Shown: positions 50,032-60,792 of the stretch, piece by piece
Numbering within the stretch: position 1 is the first letter of the stretch
How the letters are laid out: each line of letters opens with the position of its first letter
Origin: Acanthaster planci
Taxonomy: Eukaryota > Echinodermata > Asteroidea > Valvatida > Acanthasteridae
Length of the DNA stretch: 64,000 nucleotides
Direction of reading: 5' to 3'
NCBI RefSeq assembly: GCF_001949145.1
Contig: NW_019091380.1
Coordinates: 1,770,231-1,834,230 of the forward strand
Position numbers and translations under genes: made by a program
Notes under the pieces: model-generated
What the model was told of the DNA's origin: nothing
The model's database searches: none
Seen by the model: only the letters and a program-made list of their open reading frames with translations

Positions 50032-50270
50032 TAAAACAGGTGAGCATATTGCGCATTGCTATCTTTGTAGAGAAAAACGTTTCAAGTATCTTAATTGTAA
50101 ACATGGAATTTATTAATACAAATGTCAAGTGTCGCCCCGTCCGTCCACACGGAAAGACAAAACAAATATGCGATTGTCACGAAGCTCTGATTTGTAACCA
50201 CCAAAAACATATTTCGCAATGTTATTTATGTAGACCTAAAGTGATATTGGATTTAAACAAATATTACTAA
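50032..50270 (+). pseudogene. Cys/His-rich repeat protein remnant
   Basis: Two frames together show a repeated pattern: GEHIAHCYLC, then KCxPVRPHGKTKQICDC, ICNHQKHISQCYLC. The C-x2-C/H spacing with 'HG' resembles small zinc-binding Cys/His repeat proteins found in large DNA viruses and Polinton-like elements. It is short and frame-shifted. The function is unknown. Confidence 0.35.
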
Positions 50271-50529
50271 AGTTAAAAAAAAATAAAGTTAAAAAATAAA
50301 ACAATGACTATCGAAAGATATTTGTAACTAATGACCGCGAATTGCTTAATCAAAATTGTAAAGATCCAAACTTTGCTTATGGGTCTTATGATCCAAAGAA
50401 TCTGGTCACAAGAAAGAAGAACTGGTAACAAGAAAGATGAGCTATGTAACGCAATGTTTTTCACCCAATGTATTATCTATACAAAGATGAAAAATGCAAA
50501 CTTTTAATTATGAAGCCTGAAACGTTATG

Positions 50530-51214
50530 CTATGGTGTTCAGCCAGTTTTTCAATTTGGGTCGCACGATGTCAAAGATGTAATTGGTCATCAAATATGTT
50601 ATTTTTTGGGAAAAAGATATAAATGTCCTTGCCAAAATTAATAATGAGGCATATAAATGTGTTGCTTTGCAATCGAAAAAATCTATTGTATACTATTCCA
50701 CATGTCTCATATAATGCATATAACAGGAGCAAAAATAAAATGATGAGAAAAATAGAATCGGTTGTTAAACCCATTTTTGGATATGGCAAAAAGCCTAATC
50801 CCCTTACTAAGTGTAAAGTTGTTAATCAAGAGAGCCTTAAACGTATATACGCTAAATTACTCTCAAAACGTAAGGACAAAAGCTTTAAAATCTCACTCCT
50901 ATTTATGATAAAAATAAAAACCTAATGGATTTTGATGAATTTAAGGTGCGTATGATGGTTCTCCATGTACCATTAAATCGTTAATTAGCGTTAATGACAT
51001 CTTTTATGGAGCGCATGGAACAATGTCTTATTGGGCAAGTGTAAGATTTAAAGTTGAAACGGCCGTTACAGAACAAAAAATCAACAAAGCCATAATTTCA
51101 AAGGAGACAGATCCCAAAGCATTGGGAGGATTTAGCGATAACGATAGCGATGGCGATGACATTATAGCTGATGAATTACCCTACACACTCCATCCTTATG
51201 AGCTAAAACATTAA
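50530..51214 (+). pseudogene. Decayed ORFs of the Polinton-like element, family not recognised
   Basis: Open pieces include a Lys-rich segment with RKIESVVKPIFGYGKKPNPL (50623-50925) and, after a frame change, a Gly-Ala-His segment (FYGAHGTMSYWASVRFK) ending in an acidic tail DNDSDGDD and PYTLHPYELKH before the stop at 51214. The acidic, Ser/Asp-rich end suggests a real protein terminus. I cannot name the family. The next 600 bases hold further unassigned fragments with stops. Confidence 0.3.
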
Positions 51215-51830
51215 CTTATATACTTAACTTATATTAACTTGCATTGAATTAGTCATCTATGGACTCTAGTTTCCTTTTAAAACTAGAGTCCAATAAAAAT
51301 GTGATATTGTCTTAAACGAATAGGTATTATATGAATAATGATATAAAGTGATATAAGAGATGAATAAAATTTCAATACCGTATAAGCTTAGATCGTGGAG
51401 TCAATGTGAAATCGAAATACGCGTCGATATTTCGAAACAGACTTTGTCAAAGTTATCCAAAATTACCTAAAATATTAAACGATTATCACGGGACATAAAA
51501 AGGAAGATCTCAAACGTCTTGTTGAATAAAAAAAAATAACAGTTATTACCCACAGGACGACGCAGTCGATTTACCAGATCTGATTATATACGTGCGGTTA
51601 AATCTTATTTAGATTAAGGCGAATTTGATCGAGTTGCTACAGAAGAAACCAAACTATTTAAAGGGGAAACATGAATTCTGAATTTAAGCCAGATCAAATC
51701 GTTGCTGACGTTAGGACTTTTTATAACTATTATGGTAAGTTTATTTGTAACAAAATCGTATCAACTTGGAAGCAGATTAATATTAATCACCAAATGAAAA
51801 GTTCAATCAACGATGGTTGTAGATTTTTTT

Positions 51831-52059
51831 ATCCAGACCGTGGGCCTCATGTTGATAGAGACAAATCTTTGCAACATATTTTATTTTTATTTCATTTTAT
51901 TTATTTATTTTGCAGGATTAAAACACAGGAAATTTACACAGTTTGCAAAATTAAAAAATAACACGTAGGCTCAAAAATACAGTTTTAATTAAGAATCTAC
52001 ACCATTAAAAAAAACAAACAAAACCAAACACACACAATATACAGTAACAAGCAAACTTA
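51831..52059 (-). repeat. LINE 3'-end copy, first of a direct-repeat pair
   Basis: About 229 bases are almost identical to 53504-53730, starting 'atccagaccgtgggcctcat' and ending 'acagtaacaNgcaaactta'. Read on the minus strand it resembles a LINE 3' UTR ending in an AAATAAATAAAATG-type tail. Confidence 0.65.
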
Positions 52060-52280
52060 AAATTTATTATTGAATCTCCGATAATAAACATTATACGCCT
52101 GACAGCTTTTATACTGATATCACTGAGAAGTAATGGACCAAAGACGGTTGGGATCGGTTTCACTGTCGAAAATTTCGGAAATGAATGAAAATAAATCAGC
52201 ATCAATCCTGCAGCTCACTGCATTCAAACCTAGAAAATTGCCTTGTGGGTTCTGCGCCCAGGGACAAGAAAAAAAATGTT

Positions 52281-52587
52281 NNNNNNNNNNNNNNNNNNNN
52301 NNNNNNNNNNNNNNNNNNNNNNNNNNNNNNNNNNNNNNNNNNNNNNNNNNNNNNNNNNNNNNNNNNNNNNNNNNNNNNNNNNNNNNNNNNNNNNNNNNNN
52401 NNNNNNNNNNNNNNNNNNNNNNNNNNNNNNNNNNNNNNNNNNNNNNNNNNNNNNNNNNNNNNNNNNNNNNNNNNNNNNNNNNNNNNNNNNNNNNNNNNNN
52501 NNNNNNNNNNNNNNNNNNNNNNNNNNNNNNNNNNNNNNNNNNNNNNNNNNNNNNNNNNNNNNNNNNNNNNNNNNNNNNNNNNNNNNN
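52281..52587. other. Assembly gap of 307 N
   Basis: Unknown sequence of uncertain true length. It lies between the two LINE 3'-end copies, next to the tRNA-like element. Any ORF drawn through it is meaningless. Confidence 0.99.
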
Positions 52588-52589
52588 TA

Positions 52590-52668
52590 AAAAGTCAATT
52601 CTGGGATTCGAACCCACCGTCTAACGATCTGACAACCGCGTGCTTAACCACTCGGCCATCTCTGATAT
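52590..52668 (-). tRNA. tRNA-like element (pseudogene or SINE head)
   Basis: On the minus strand there is a perfect A box (TGGCCGAGTGG, 52648-52658), a perfect B box (GGTTCGAATCC, 52604-52614) and a T-run terminator next to the gap. The D arm resembles Leu/Ser tRNAs, but the anticodon stem pairs at only about three positions and the acceptor stem at about four of seven. It is therefore more likely a decayed tRNA or tRNA-derived SINE head than a working tRNA. Confidence 0.5.
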
Positions 52669-53503
52669 ACTGCTTTTTGCTGTTCATACTAATTAAGGAG
52701 ATAACAAAGTCAGTCAACTTACTGCACAGAATGTTGCTGTGTAAATACTAAATGATTGAAACGCTATCCGCCCAGAGTCGAAGTGCACCATCACCGGCAA
52801 AAGAAAGACAGGTGGCAATACGTTTTCCAACCGGGTTCTAACACGCCTTCGGCGTGCACGTATAATTAAAAATCGTTGGGCATACTCAGTGTGCTCCGCG
52901 TCAACGCGCATAAACTTGCGAACCTATGCGGTGCGTGAGTTCTAAAGGACTGTCGATTTCATTTCAAAACACGACCTCTTTTATTCTTGCTCGGAGCGGA
53001 TATAATGGAGATGAAGGGGTTACATACATTGATCGGCATTTGCATGGAGCAATGGAACCCGAAGTTAACGCACAACTTCTGCGATCGTCCAATGGGAGCC
53101 TGCAAGTCGTGGCGCGTCGGCCTTTGTGACGAAGTCACTTACGAACGGGATAGGGAGCGCGTACATCCCGCTCTTTGAAAATGCTGCACGGGCGCACGTG
53201 ATAACAACCGCAACGGTACACCACCTCAACTGAATAAAGGAGAGTTACTCACATCCTTTTTCATTTAATTTTTCATGTTTCACCGTTGCAATGTTTCATC
53301 TGAAACCCAATCAGAAAGTGAAAAGAGGTCGGACAGAATTACGTACTCATCATGTAGCCATATAGCCCTTCAGACCGAATACAAAACTTCATTTAAGAGA
53401 GATGTGTGCTGAAATTCTATGGTGCACCGTTCACGATGCGCCATACCTCATCCCATTTTCAATGGCCAACTTGCCTCTTGTTGTTCATATTTGCGAGCAA
53501 ATA

Positions 53504-54350
53504 ATCCAGACCGTGGGCCTCATGTTGATAGAGACAAATCTTTTCAACATATTTTATTTTTATTTCATTTTATTTATTTATTTTGCAGGATTAAAACACA
53601 GGAAATTTACACAGTTAGCAAAATTAAAAAATAACATGTAGGCTCAAAAATATAGTTTTAATTAAAAATCTACACCATTAAAAAACAAACAAAAACAAAC
53701 ACACACAATATACAGTAACACGCAAACTTACAAACAGCAGCACAAGCAACAACACCACACCCACAAATACACGAAACACATGTAACACCCCTGCAGGATT
53801 GCTAAAAAAGCAAACTTAATTACTATCGAGTTGCTCTCCTGGTGCTACAAACTGACCAAAAACAAAACAATACAAAACAAAAAAGGATAGCAAACAGAAA
53901 AACAGAAAACGAACGGACAACGTATTAGATTACCGTGAAAAGAACAAAACCCACAACAAACAAACAAACAAACCAACAAACAACCCACCAATCAGACAAA
54001 CAACCCATGAAAACAAACAAACACAGGGTAGTAATTAATCCCTGTCTCATTTAAGTGAGCACCTACCCTGACAGCAAAAAGCACACCATGTACTCAAAAA
54101 CAACGGAACAACAAAAACATCAACAGCAAACAACCACAGCCACATCATCCACAACAACCACAACAAGAACAGCAATGAAAACAGACATGCAAACAATACA
54201 AACACTAAAAAATATCAACCAAGCAACAGTTATAGCATCATACAAAATACATACATTACAACATTACACAGTTTACCAGGTCTCCCAGAAGAAACAAACA
54301 TAATTAATATAAAAAAAGACCACAAATGCACACGATGGTGCCTGAGGGCA
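53504..54350 (-). mobile_element. LINE 3' end (minus-strand orientation)
   Basis: It shares 53504-53730 with the copy at 51831 and extends about 600 bases further 'upstream' in the LINE sense, through an A/C-rich (on +), T/G-rich (on -) UTR-like stretch including 'gcaatcctgcaggggtgttaca'. No coding domain is identified, so LINE origin is inferred from the oligo-A-rich end and the repeated 3' end. Confidence 0.45.
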
Positions 54351-54353
54351 GCC

Positions 54354-56935
54354 TTGGGTAAATCCTCCTCACACAGTTCAAAGCAAATTAAAAATAAACC
54401 GAGGTGTAAGATACACGACGAAAAAAACAACTACTTTTACCAAGGACGACGTAGGTATCGATTTTACAAGAATCGATTTCCCACACCGTTGTCACAGATA
54501 TCACGCATTGAAAAACAAAACAACATTACAGTCAACTTATTTGGTTACGAATATCCCGAACCGGAACGAAAACTAGGATTTCAAAGAGCCACTCAAAGAA
54601 TCGCTGAGGAAGACAAAAAACCCAAACCGACTCAAAAAGGTAAATTGTTTATTATTCAGATTTCAAAACAATTTGTACCGGGCGAATCGAGTGAAACGAG
54701 ACGGCCTCACATGGATCTAGTATTTATTACAGAAGAAACACAATCTGTAATCAATCTGTTCAAAACCAGTTGTTAAAAGCCATTATTGTTGGATCAAGAC
54801 AAATTAAAACTTTTGGGAGCGTAAATCAACAAACGCAGTGGTAAAAACCTTTTTGCGATCGTTGCAATTCACTCTATTATAATCAAACCGATTTAGACAA
54901 ACATTTTCAAGAATGGAAAGGCATAGGAAGTCCTCCCTGTTTTGTTGAAATGCCAAAAACTAATTTACATAATGTAATGACCCCACGGTAGTTTTTTCAA
55001 AAATTTAAACACAAACAAAAAAAAACACTGTTTGTGATTCATGCCGATTTTGAATCGATCTGAGTAAAAACGTGTGACAAGTCTCGACCACAAAAACATG
55101 TCGCTTGCGGTTTTTATTACGCGGTGACGCGTTGGGATGGTGAAAAAACGATGAAAATCTTCACCGAGAGCCAGACGTACCGAAAGTATTTATTCAACGT
55201 CTCATGGAAGAACATGAAAAAATCAATGATGTCTTTGCAAACCCCAAACCCCTCAAACTCACCCCGAGCAACCACAACATAATAATGCCAGAACGTGTTG
55301 GATTTGCGAAAAACCCATTAGTTATAATAAATACGAATGTTGGTGTAACGAGCCAAGCATATCGGGCACACCAGGTGACGATCGTTGTTTAGTATGCAAC
55401 AAGCGTTTTTCAAAAAATCCTAAAGTAAGAGATTACTGTTACGTAACGGGTGTTTTTAAAGGCGCAGTCCACTCCAATTGCAATTTGCAACTTAAAGTAG
55501 TACCCGATAATTATAATCCCAATAAACCTGACAGTTATCTATTATATCTTTCGATGAGTTTAAAATCTAGAATGCTTTACTCCAGACTATATTCTCAGTT
55601 TAGATCCCGTTGGTAACTACGGATATATAACTGAGGTCGATCTGGATTGTCCACCCGATTTACTTGATCTTTTTAACGAATTTCCTCTCAAACCCGAAAA
55701 GCTTAAAAATCGATTTAGATCAATTTAGTCCCAAACAAAAATTATTACTCAACAATAAAGCTCCCCCCAAAAAATCATTGCCACGTTGGCGCCTATAAGA
55801 AATACGTGGTATATTATCGATTATTGCAACTGTATTTACAACTCAGTCTCAAATTAACAAAAGTACACCGTGCGATTCAATTTCGCCAACGACCGTGGTT
55901 GTGCAGCTACATCGATAAAAACACTACTTGACGTAAACAAGATAAGTTCCGCATTGATCAAGACCTTTTAAATTCACCAACAAAGCAGTGTATGGCAAAA
56001 CCATGGAAAACAAACGCAATCGTTGTACGGCAAAATTAACGCTCGACAACGATTCTGACGTCGTAAAATTTAGAAGCATGTTTAATAAGCCAAGTTTTAA
56101 AAGAATTATATCTTTCAAAGAATGTGACATGAGCTATTTCGAAAATAAAAGTCACGCTCGACAAACCTATCTATATATGTAGGAGTTGCAATTTTAGAAC
56201 TATACAAAATGTTAATGTATGACTTTTATTACACTTCGTTAAATAATCGTTGTAAAGATCGATTGAGTATTATTCACCGACATCGACAGTTTATTCTGTG
56301 AAATTAAAATCGATGACCTTTTCCGAAACCTTTTATAAATCAAAGATCAGTTAAATTATAGTAATTATCCCTCAGATCACCAGTTATACGACCCCCAAAA
56401 CAAAACATTATTTGGCGGTACACTCGTTTCAGAAGCCATCTGTATTCGACCCAAGATTTGTACATGTATTATCAAACTTGCAGATAACACAGAACTCAAA
56501 AAACCAGAGGTGCCAGCAAGCTCATTACTGAGCAACACCTACATCACGAGTCTTACGAAGACTGTATTTTAATTAAAAAAGTTTATGAACGATCAATGTC
56601 TCGTACGATCGTATCAACATCAGCTTTATACCATTGTTCAAAAAAGTTATCGTTCACATTCACTCGACACAAAACGATATGTTCTTGGCAGTGGCATTGA
56701 TATCCTATCATTTGGTCACAAAACGCTCGAGTTAATTCGAAAACTTAAAACATTAAGTCATAAGCCAAAAATCAAAGCACGTCGTGAACCAAACAAAGGT
56801 TGTGAACCAACCCTGGGTACCTGTCCAAGGAAAATCAAGGCAAATCTTGAACCGAGCAAAGCGAGTCGTGAATTAACCCTGGATCCCGAAGTATTGTCAT
56901 TTTCAAATCGAGCTGACTTAAACCCAATAAAGTGA
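54354..56935 (+). pseudogene. Protein-primed type B DNA polymerase (Polinton/adintovirus family), degraded
   Basis: Domains occur in the expected order over 2.5 kb, broken by many stops and frame changes. Visible are a Cys/His finger (CDRCNSLYYNQTDLDKHF, about 54860-54915), the exonuclease I motif HADFES (about 55043-55057), a four-Cys segment with VRDYCYVTGVFKGAVHSNCN (about 55420-55480), EVDLDCP and FPLKPEK (55630-55700), the polymerase motif YGKTMEN (about 55990), then DIDS in place of the usual DTDS at motif C, and the C-terminal RSYQHQLYTI and FGHK motifs (56600-56720). It would replicate the element by protein priming; this copy is dead. The 5' piece (54354-54776) opens at a non-ATG codon and its link to the polymerase is less certain. 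Confidence 0.78.
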
Positions 56936-57600
56936 GGTTAATCGAGCCAGTACTGCTTAAGTTTAACAGTCGCGACAAAGTCGTAAATTCGAACGATGCC
57001 GCAGAATACTCGATTACGGACCTAACGCTCGAATACGAAGTCGTAACCAATCGTTAACTCGCTGAAGCGTTGAAAACCAAACATCTTGGCCCAGTGTACT
57101 ACATATTTGAAAACGTTCATAATTTGGAAATACGTTCTGAGAATTACTCAGACACATTATAGAACGTGGTGATTAACCAACCTATCCGCAGTTTGAAAGG
57201 TGTCTTGATTTGTTCAAAGATCCCGCGGTCAAAAACCCACAACGATTTTACAGTCCTCACATCGTTCAAACGATCGCTACGGCACTGATCAACACTGGAA
57301 CGAAGCGTGCAAAATTTGGGGTGATTCACACACCAAATTGGGTCGTCACGTCGCAAAAGACCTGAACTTGGCGGGTATCGATATAACCGACTACCTAAGA
57401 GAAAATACGGTTTGTAGCTCGATTTCAACGACAACGCGGGGCACGGCAGTTGGCGTAGAGTTGGTGACTGGGGTACCAATGAAACGCTAAGCAGAAGCCG
57501 CGGGTAATCTTGCAATGTATGTGTTTCTCATCATGGATGCCCAACTCACGATCGAAGACAGGAATTTCAAATCGTTGAGTTATTAGGTTATGTTGACTTA
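56936..57600 (+). pseudogene. Decayed virus-like ORF between polymerase and ATPase
   Basis: Readable but frame-shifted pieces include KFNSRDKVVNSNDAAEYSIT, KLGRHVAKDLNLAGIDITDY and MDAQLTIEDRNFKS. The position between polymerase and packaging ATPase suggests a structural or accessory gene of the element, but no family is recognised. The minus-strand ORFs here are shadows. Confidence 0.3.
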
Positions 57601-57609
57601 ATTTAAAAG

Positions 57610-57983
57610 ATGAAAAAGCAAAACAATGAGCGAAGCGAAATGACGTCTCCCAAAAATGCTTTAATCGTTGGAAAAACCAACTCGGGGAAAAAAAAGAGGG
57701 TACTTGACTTACTCGAAACAAAATACCTATGCCCCATGATCAGAATTCACCGCGTGGATCGCGATGTTTTAGTGCAAGGACCAAAATTCCATCAAAGCAA
57801 AAGCGCCTTCACTTGTCAAGAAATGCTCGGTCAATTTTTAATGTTTTAAAAAGTGCACTGTTCAGTTCGCGTACCTCAAAAAGATGTCAAACCGTCTTCA
57901 TACATAGAAGAAGAGTATACAGAGATACACAAAAAGTGATTCTACGAAAAATTCATTTCCTGGATCCTTTAAAGAACAACTGA
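57610..57983 (+). pseudogene. A32-like packaging ATPase fragment (FtsK/HerA superfamily)
   Basis: From an ATG at 57610, 79 codons include NALIVGKTNSGKKKRVLDLL at residues 16-35: a Walker A motif in which the final Thr/Ser has become Lys. The stop at 57849 and continuation of similar text in another frame to 57983 show a frame shift, and the Walker B region and the rest of the usual ~230-residue domain are not found. The family pumps DNA into capsids in Polintons, adintoviruses and large DNA viruses. This copy is inactive. Confidence 0.7.
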
Positions 57984-58303
57984 GGGATATACGGTTTCAA
58001 AACTATTGTTAAAAACCGAACCACCAGTTAGTTGGTGTATGTTGTAAGCTAGTTGTGCTTTTATTGCTGTAAATAAAAGACAACAAATAATCAACAATGT
58101 TGCAATACGTGCAGCTTGCTATCGAGCCAGTTATAGCACTCAATTTGATGTATTACACCTATGAGTATTCACGCTTGAAACAATTGGTACTCAACAAAAC
58201 TAATTTGCTCAGTTACGTCCAGGAACAAAAATTATGCAACTTTTTTACTTCTTTTAAGAATGCAACAACAAAACGAGTGCAAAACCATTTTAAAATCACA
58301 TGA

Positions 58304-59432
58304 TTACGCAACACCGACCCCAGATGCTTGCGCAGCACCAAGTACAGTTGATTTCAAATCTGAACTTTGTGCAATTGTGGCTCCTGGAGATTCCCCAAAA
58401 GAGCTATAGGCAAGGAATTCACCGTGAAAAATTGAGTCTTTACCGCCGTCAGAACAATTTGGAAAAAAAGTGGTTTCGACTGTGGATTTGTTGTTGTATC
58501 CTTTATACGATCTGACGCGTAGGTCCATATCCGATGGAATGAGATACAAACTTTGCCTCACGACAAAATTCAAAGGTGTTTTGGCGTATTGTTATGAGTC
58601 TTGAGAGTCTTTAATAGATTTTGTGAGATCTGGTTTTCGTTGATTCTTGACTCCACGTCCGTGATAAAGTGACGCTTTGCATCTATTCCGGTTCCAATGC
58701 GCTGGTTCTGGCGGTTGCTTAAGCCACCAACAATGACCAGACGTAAGTTTGGATCGAATCGTTTACGTGAGTAAATCCCACGTCTGTGAGTTTGGTTCAT
58801 TTGTGAGGAATAAAGTCTTGCCACGCCATTTTGACGTTGTCGTCTTGTTCGATCCAACCAGTCATATACTTCAACGTGAAGCACGATCCTATGGGCTGCC
58901 AACCAAAGCGTATCGTGGTACCCTCCAGTCCATACTGTAGACTGGTTTTGAATCGTTGTGTTTCCGGAACGGGGAAATAATTATGAGTGACGTGTTCAGA
59001 AAAACCGGCTATGTCGTAATTGTAAGCGGTTCCGAGACCGTTTGAACAAGGGTCGCGGGTTTGTCTAAAATTTTTGTTAGCATCCACGTTAAACTCGCGG
59101 CAAATGTCGATAAAAGCAGCGTGGTTGTTGTGCGGGTCAAATAGGTCGTTGCCGGGTAGCGGGAACTTGCGCCGTGATATTTGTTTTCGAACGGTGTAAT
59201 AAACGTGGAAGTTCATCAAAGCCGATACGTAATGGTTGGGATCAATGCAACACGAGGTTGTGGTGCAATATAAAGTAAAATTTATTTGATTTTGATAAAA
59301 CAGCAGTGGGTCTGTACGGTAGTGATGTACGACTTCTTGCATTTTGTAAGCCGTAGTGATATCGGGAAACCTGGCCCAAAACGAATTGTTTTTGTTGACT
59401 ACGATAAACATATTGCTATAATTGACCCCCAT
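58304..59432 (-). pseudogene. Minus-strand virus-like protein of the Polinton-type element, nearly intact
   Basis: Starting at the ATG at 59432, 211 codons run to 58797 (MGVNYSNMFIVV..., YVSALMNFHVYYTVRKQISR, ICREFNV, DPCSNGLGTAYNY, KYMTGWIEQDDNVKMAW). Text continues through a stop into IYSRKRFDPNLR and NTPKHL (to about 58574), then NFVVRQSLYLIPSDMDLRVR to 58304. So one ~375-codon gene is interrupted by only a couple of lesions, far fewer than the polymerase. The pattern resembles an uncharacterised protein I associate with Polinton-like elements of invertebrates; its role is unknown and this link is from memory. A longer reading from 59534 begins with TTG and is not favoured. Confidence 0.5.
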
Positions 59433-60792
59433 GGTTTTTAAAAACCGCAAGAATTTTTTTAAAACAGAGTAATAAATAGAAGTATAATTGTACACACTTG
59501 TAAAAATAAACAGCAAAAATAAGCAGACATTCAATTACAAAATTACATCAATAATCTAAAAGGTGATAAAAATGTCAAGAAAAAAGTCAAGAAAGTAAGC
59601 TCTCACCCTGGGTATTTCAACATTACAAACTCCACCGAAATCGAAAGGCAATCTCAACTCGAAGGAAGGCCTGCTGAAGGGAGACATGAAGGACGCAGGT
59701 TAAAGATCAATATGGATATTGTAAAATCAATTTAACTTACAATGCCGTCGTCAGAATCAGAGGCTGACAGTTAGGTTTTCTTTTGCGACATAATAAGAGA
59801 TTATATTCGAGCTTACGAGGCAGGAAATCTAGAAGAATGTAGTAACACTATCACCCCCAAAATAAATGATCTCACAGAACAAACATCAAATTTGAATTTA
59901 TTTTCTAAAGAAAAAGGAATTAAAGGCAATGGAATATCGAATGCTTTTAACTCTTGATAAAAATATCTTATTGTAGAAGCCCGCCGCATAGCCCTGAGGT
60001 TTATTCGCGAAGGATTTTTAGCAGAAACACCGACGAAAGAACGAGAACAATAGAAACGCTCAAACGGAACCGCACCCGGAGACGCTCTTTTAGTTGTGGG
60101 TTTTAATACCGCGCCACCCATACTTGTCGGAGAAGCTAACTATAGGTGGCGCTGTAGCAAGTTTAGCGAGTACATGTTACTGTTATGTTCATCGTAGTTT
60201 GTACATACTGGTACATGTACATGTAGGCCATATGCTGGTTGCGAGATGGCACCGAGGAGGAGAAAACCTGTTTCCTCGGAAACTAACGAGGCAGGTGATT
60301 CGAAAAAGAAACACAATCATGCAGACAAGGAAGCAGAATCTAGGTAAAGATGCAACATTGTACCTCTACATGCGTGATATGTAGGGGCCCTTTGGACTGT
60401 GTACGTTGGATTCGCTTACAAACGTTGGACATGTTGAACTCATGTTGGACGGAAGTTGGAGCCTTGGATTTCGTGTCATTTGATTTTTCACTTTCAGGTC
60501 ATGTTCGTTATTAATCACCCTGACATGCCTGATTTAGCATGTTTAGCATTTTATTTATTCCTTGATAAAAGAAAATACTCATTTTCTACGAAGTACGATG
60601 TTCGAAATTCTGGATCTAGCTAAATTAGGGGCCTACTGCTCACAGTCACGTGTTAAAGCTAGTGATTTGCATGCAATTTGATCTGTTCCATTTATGGGAC
60701 GGAATAAAGTAGGTACATGTTTCTTATAAAGACTATTGTTAAGACTCTTGCTTTTTCAGGACAGACCCGTTGAATCAGGTGGTGGTGACGAT

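Larger units (their letters stand above)
49900..60130. mobile_element. Degraded Polinton/adintovirus-like element
   Basis: A strongly AT-rich block holds remains of a protein-primed type B DNA polymerase, an FtsK/A32-like packaging ATPase and a minus-strand virus-like protein, plus decayed small ORFs. Polymerase plus packaging ATPase is the signature of Polintons (Mavericks) and adintoviruses. I do not see an integrase, protease or capsid gene; part may be lost or in the assembly gap. The block is split by LINE-derived and tRNA-like sequence at 51.8-54.3 kb. Terminal inverted repeats are not identified, so the outer limits are estimates from where recognisable coding remains start and end. 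Confidence 0.65.

Noticed and set aside
52590-52668. Functional tRNA gene
   Set aside because: Acceptor and anticodon stems pair too poorly despite good promoter boxes.
52120-52751. ORFs spanning the N run
   Set aside because: Most of their length is unknown sequence.
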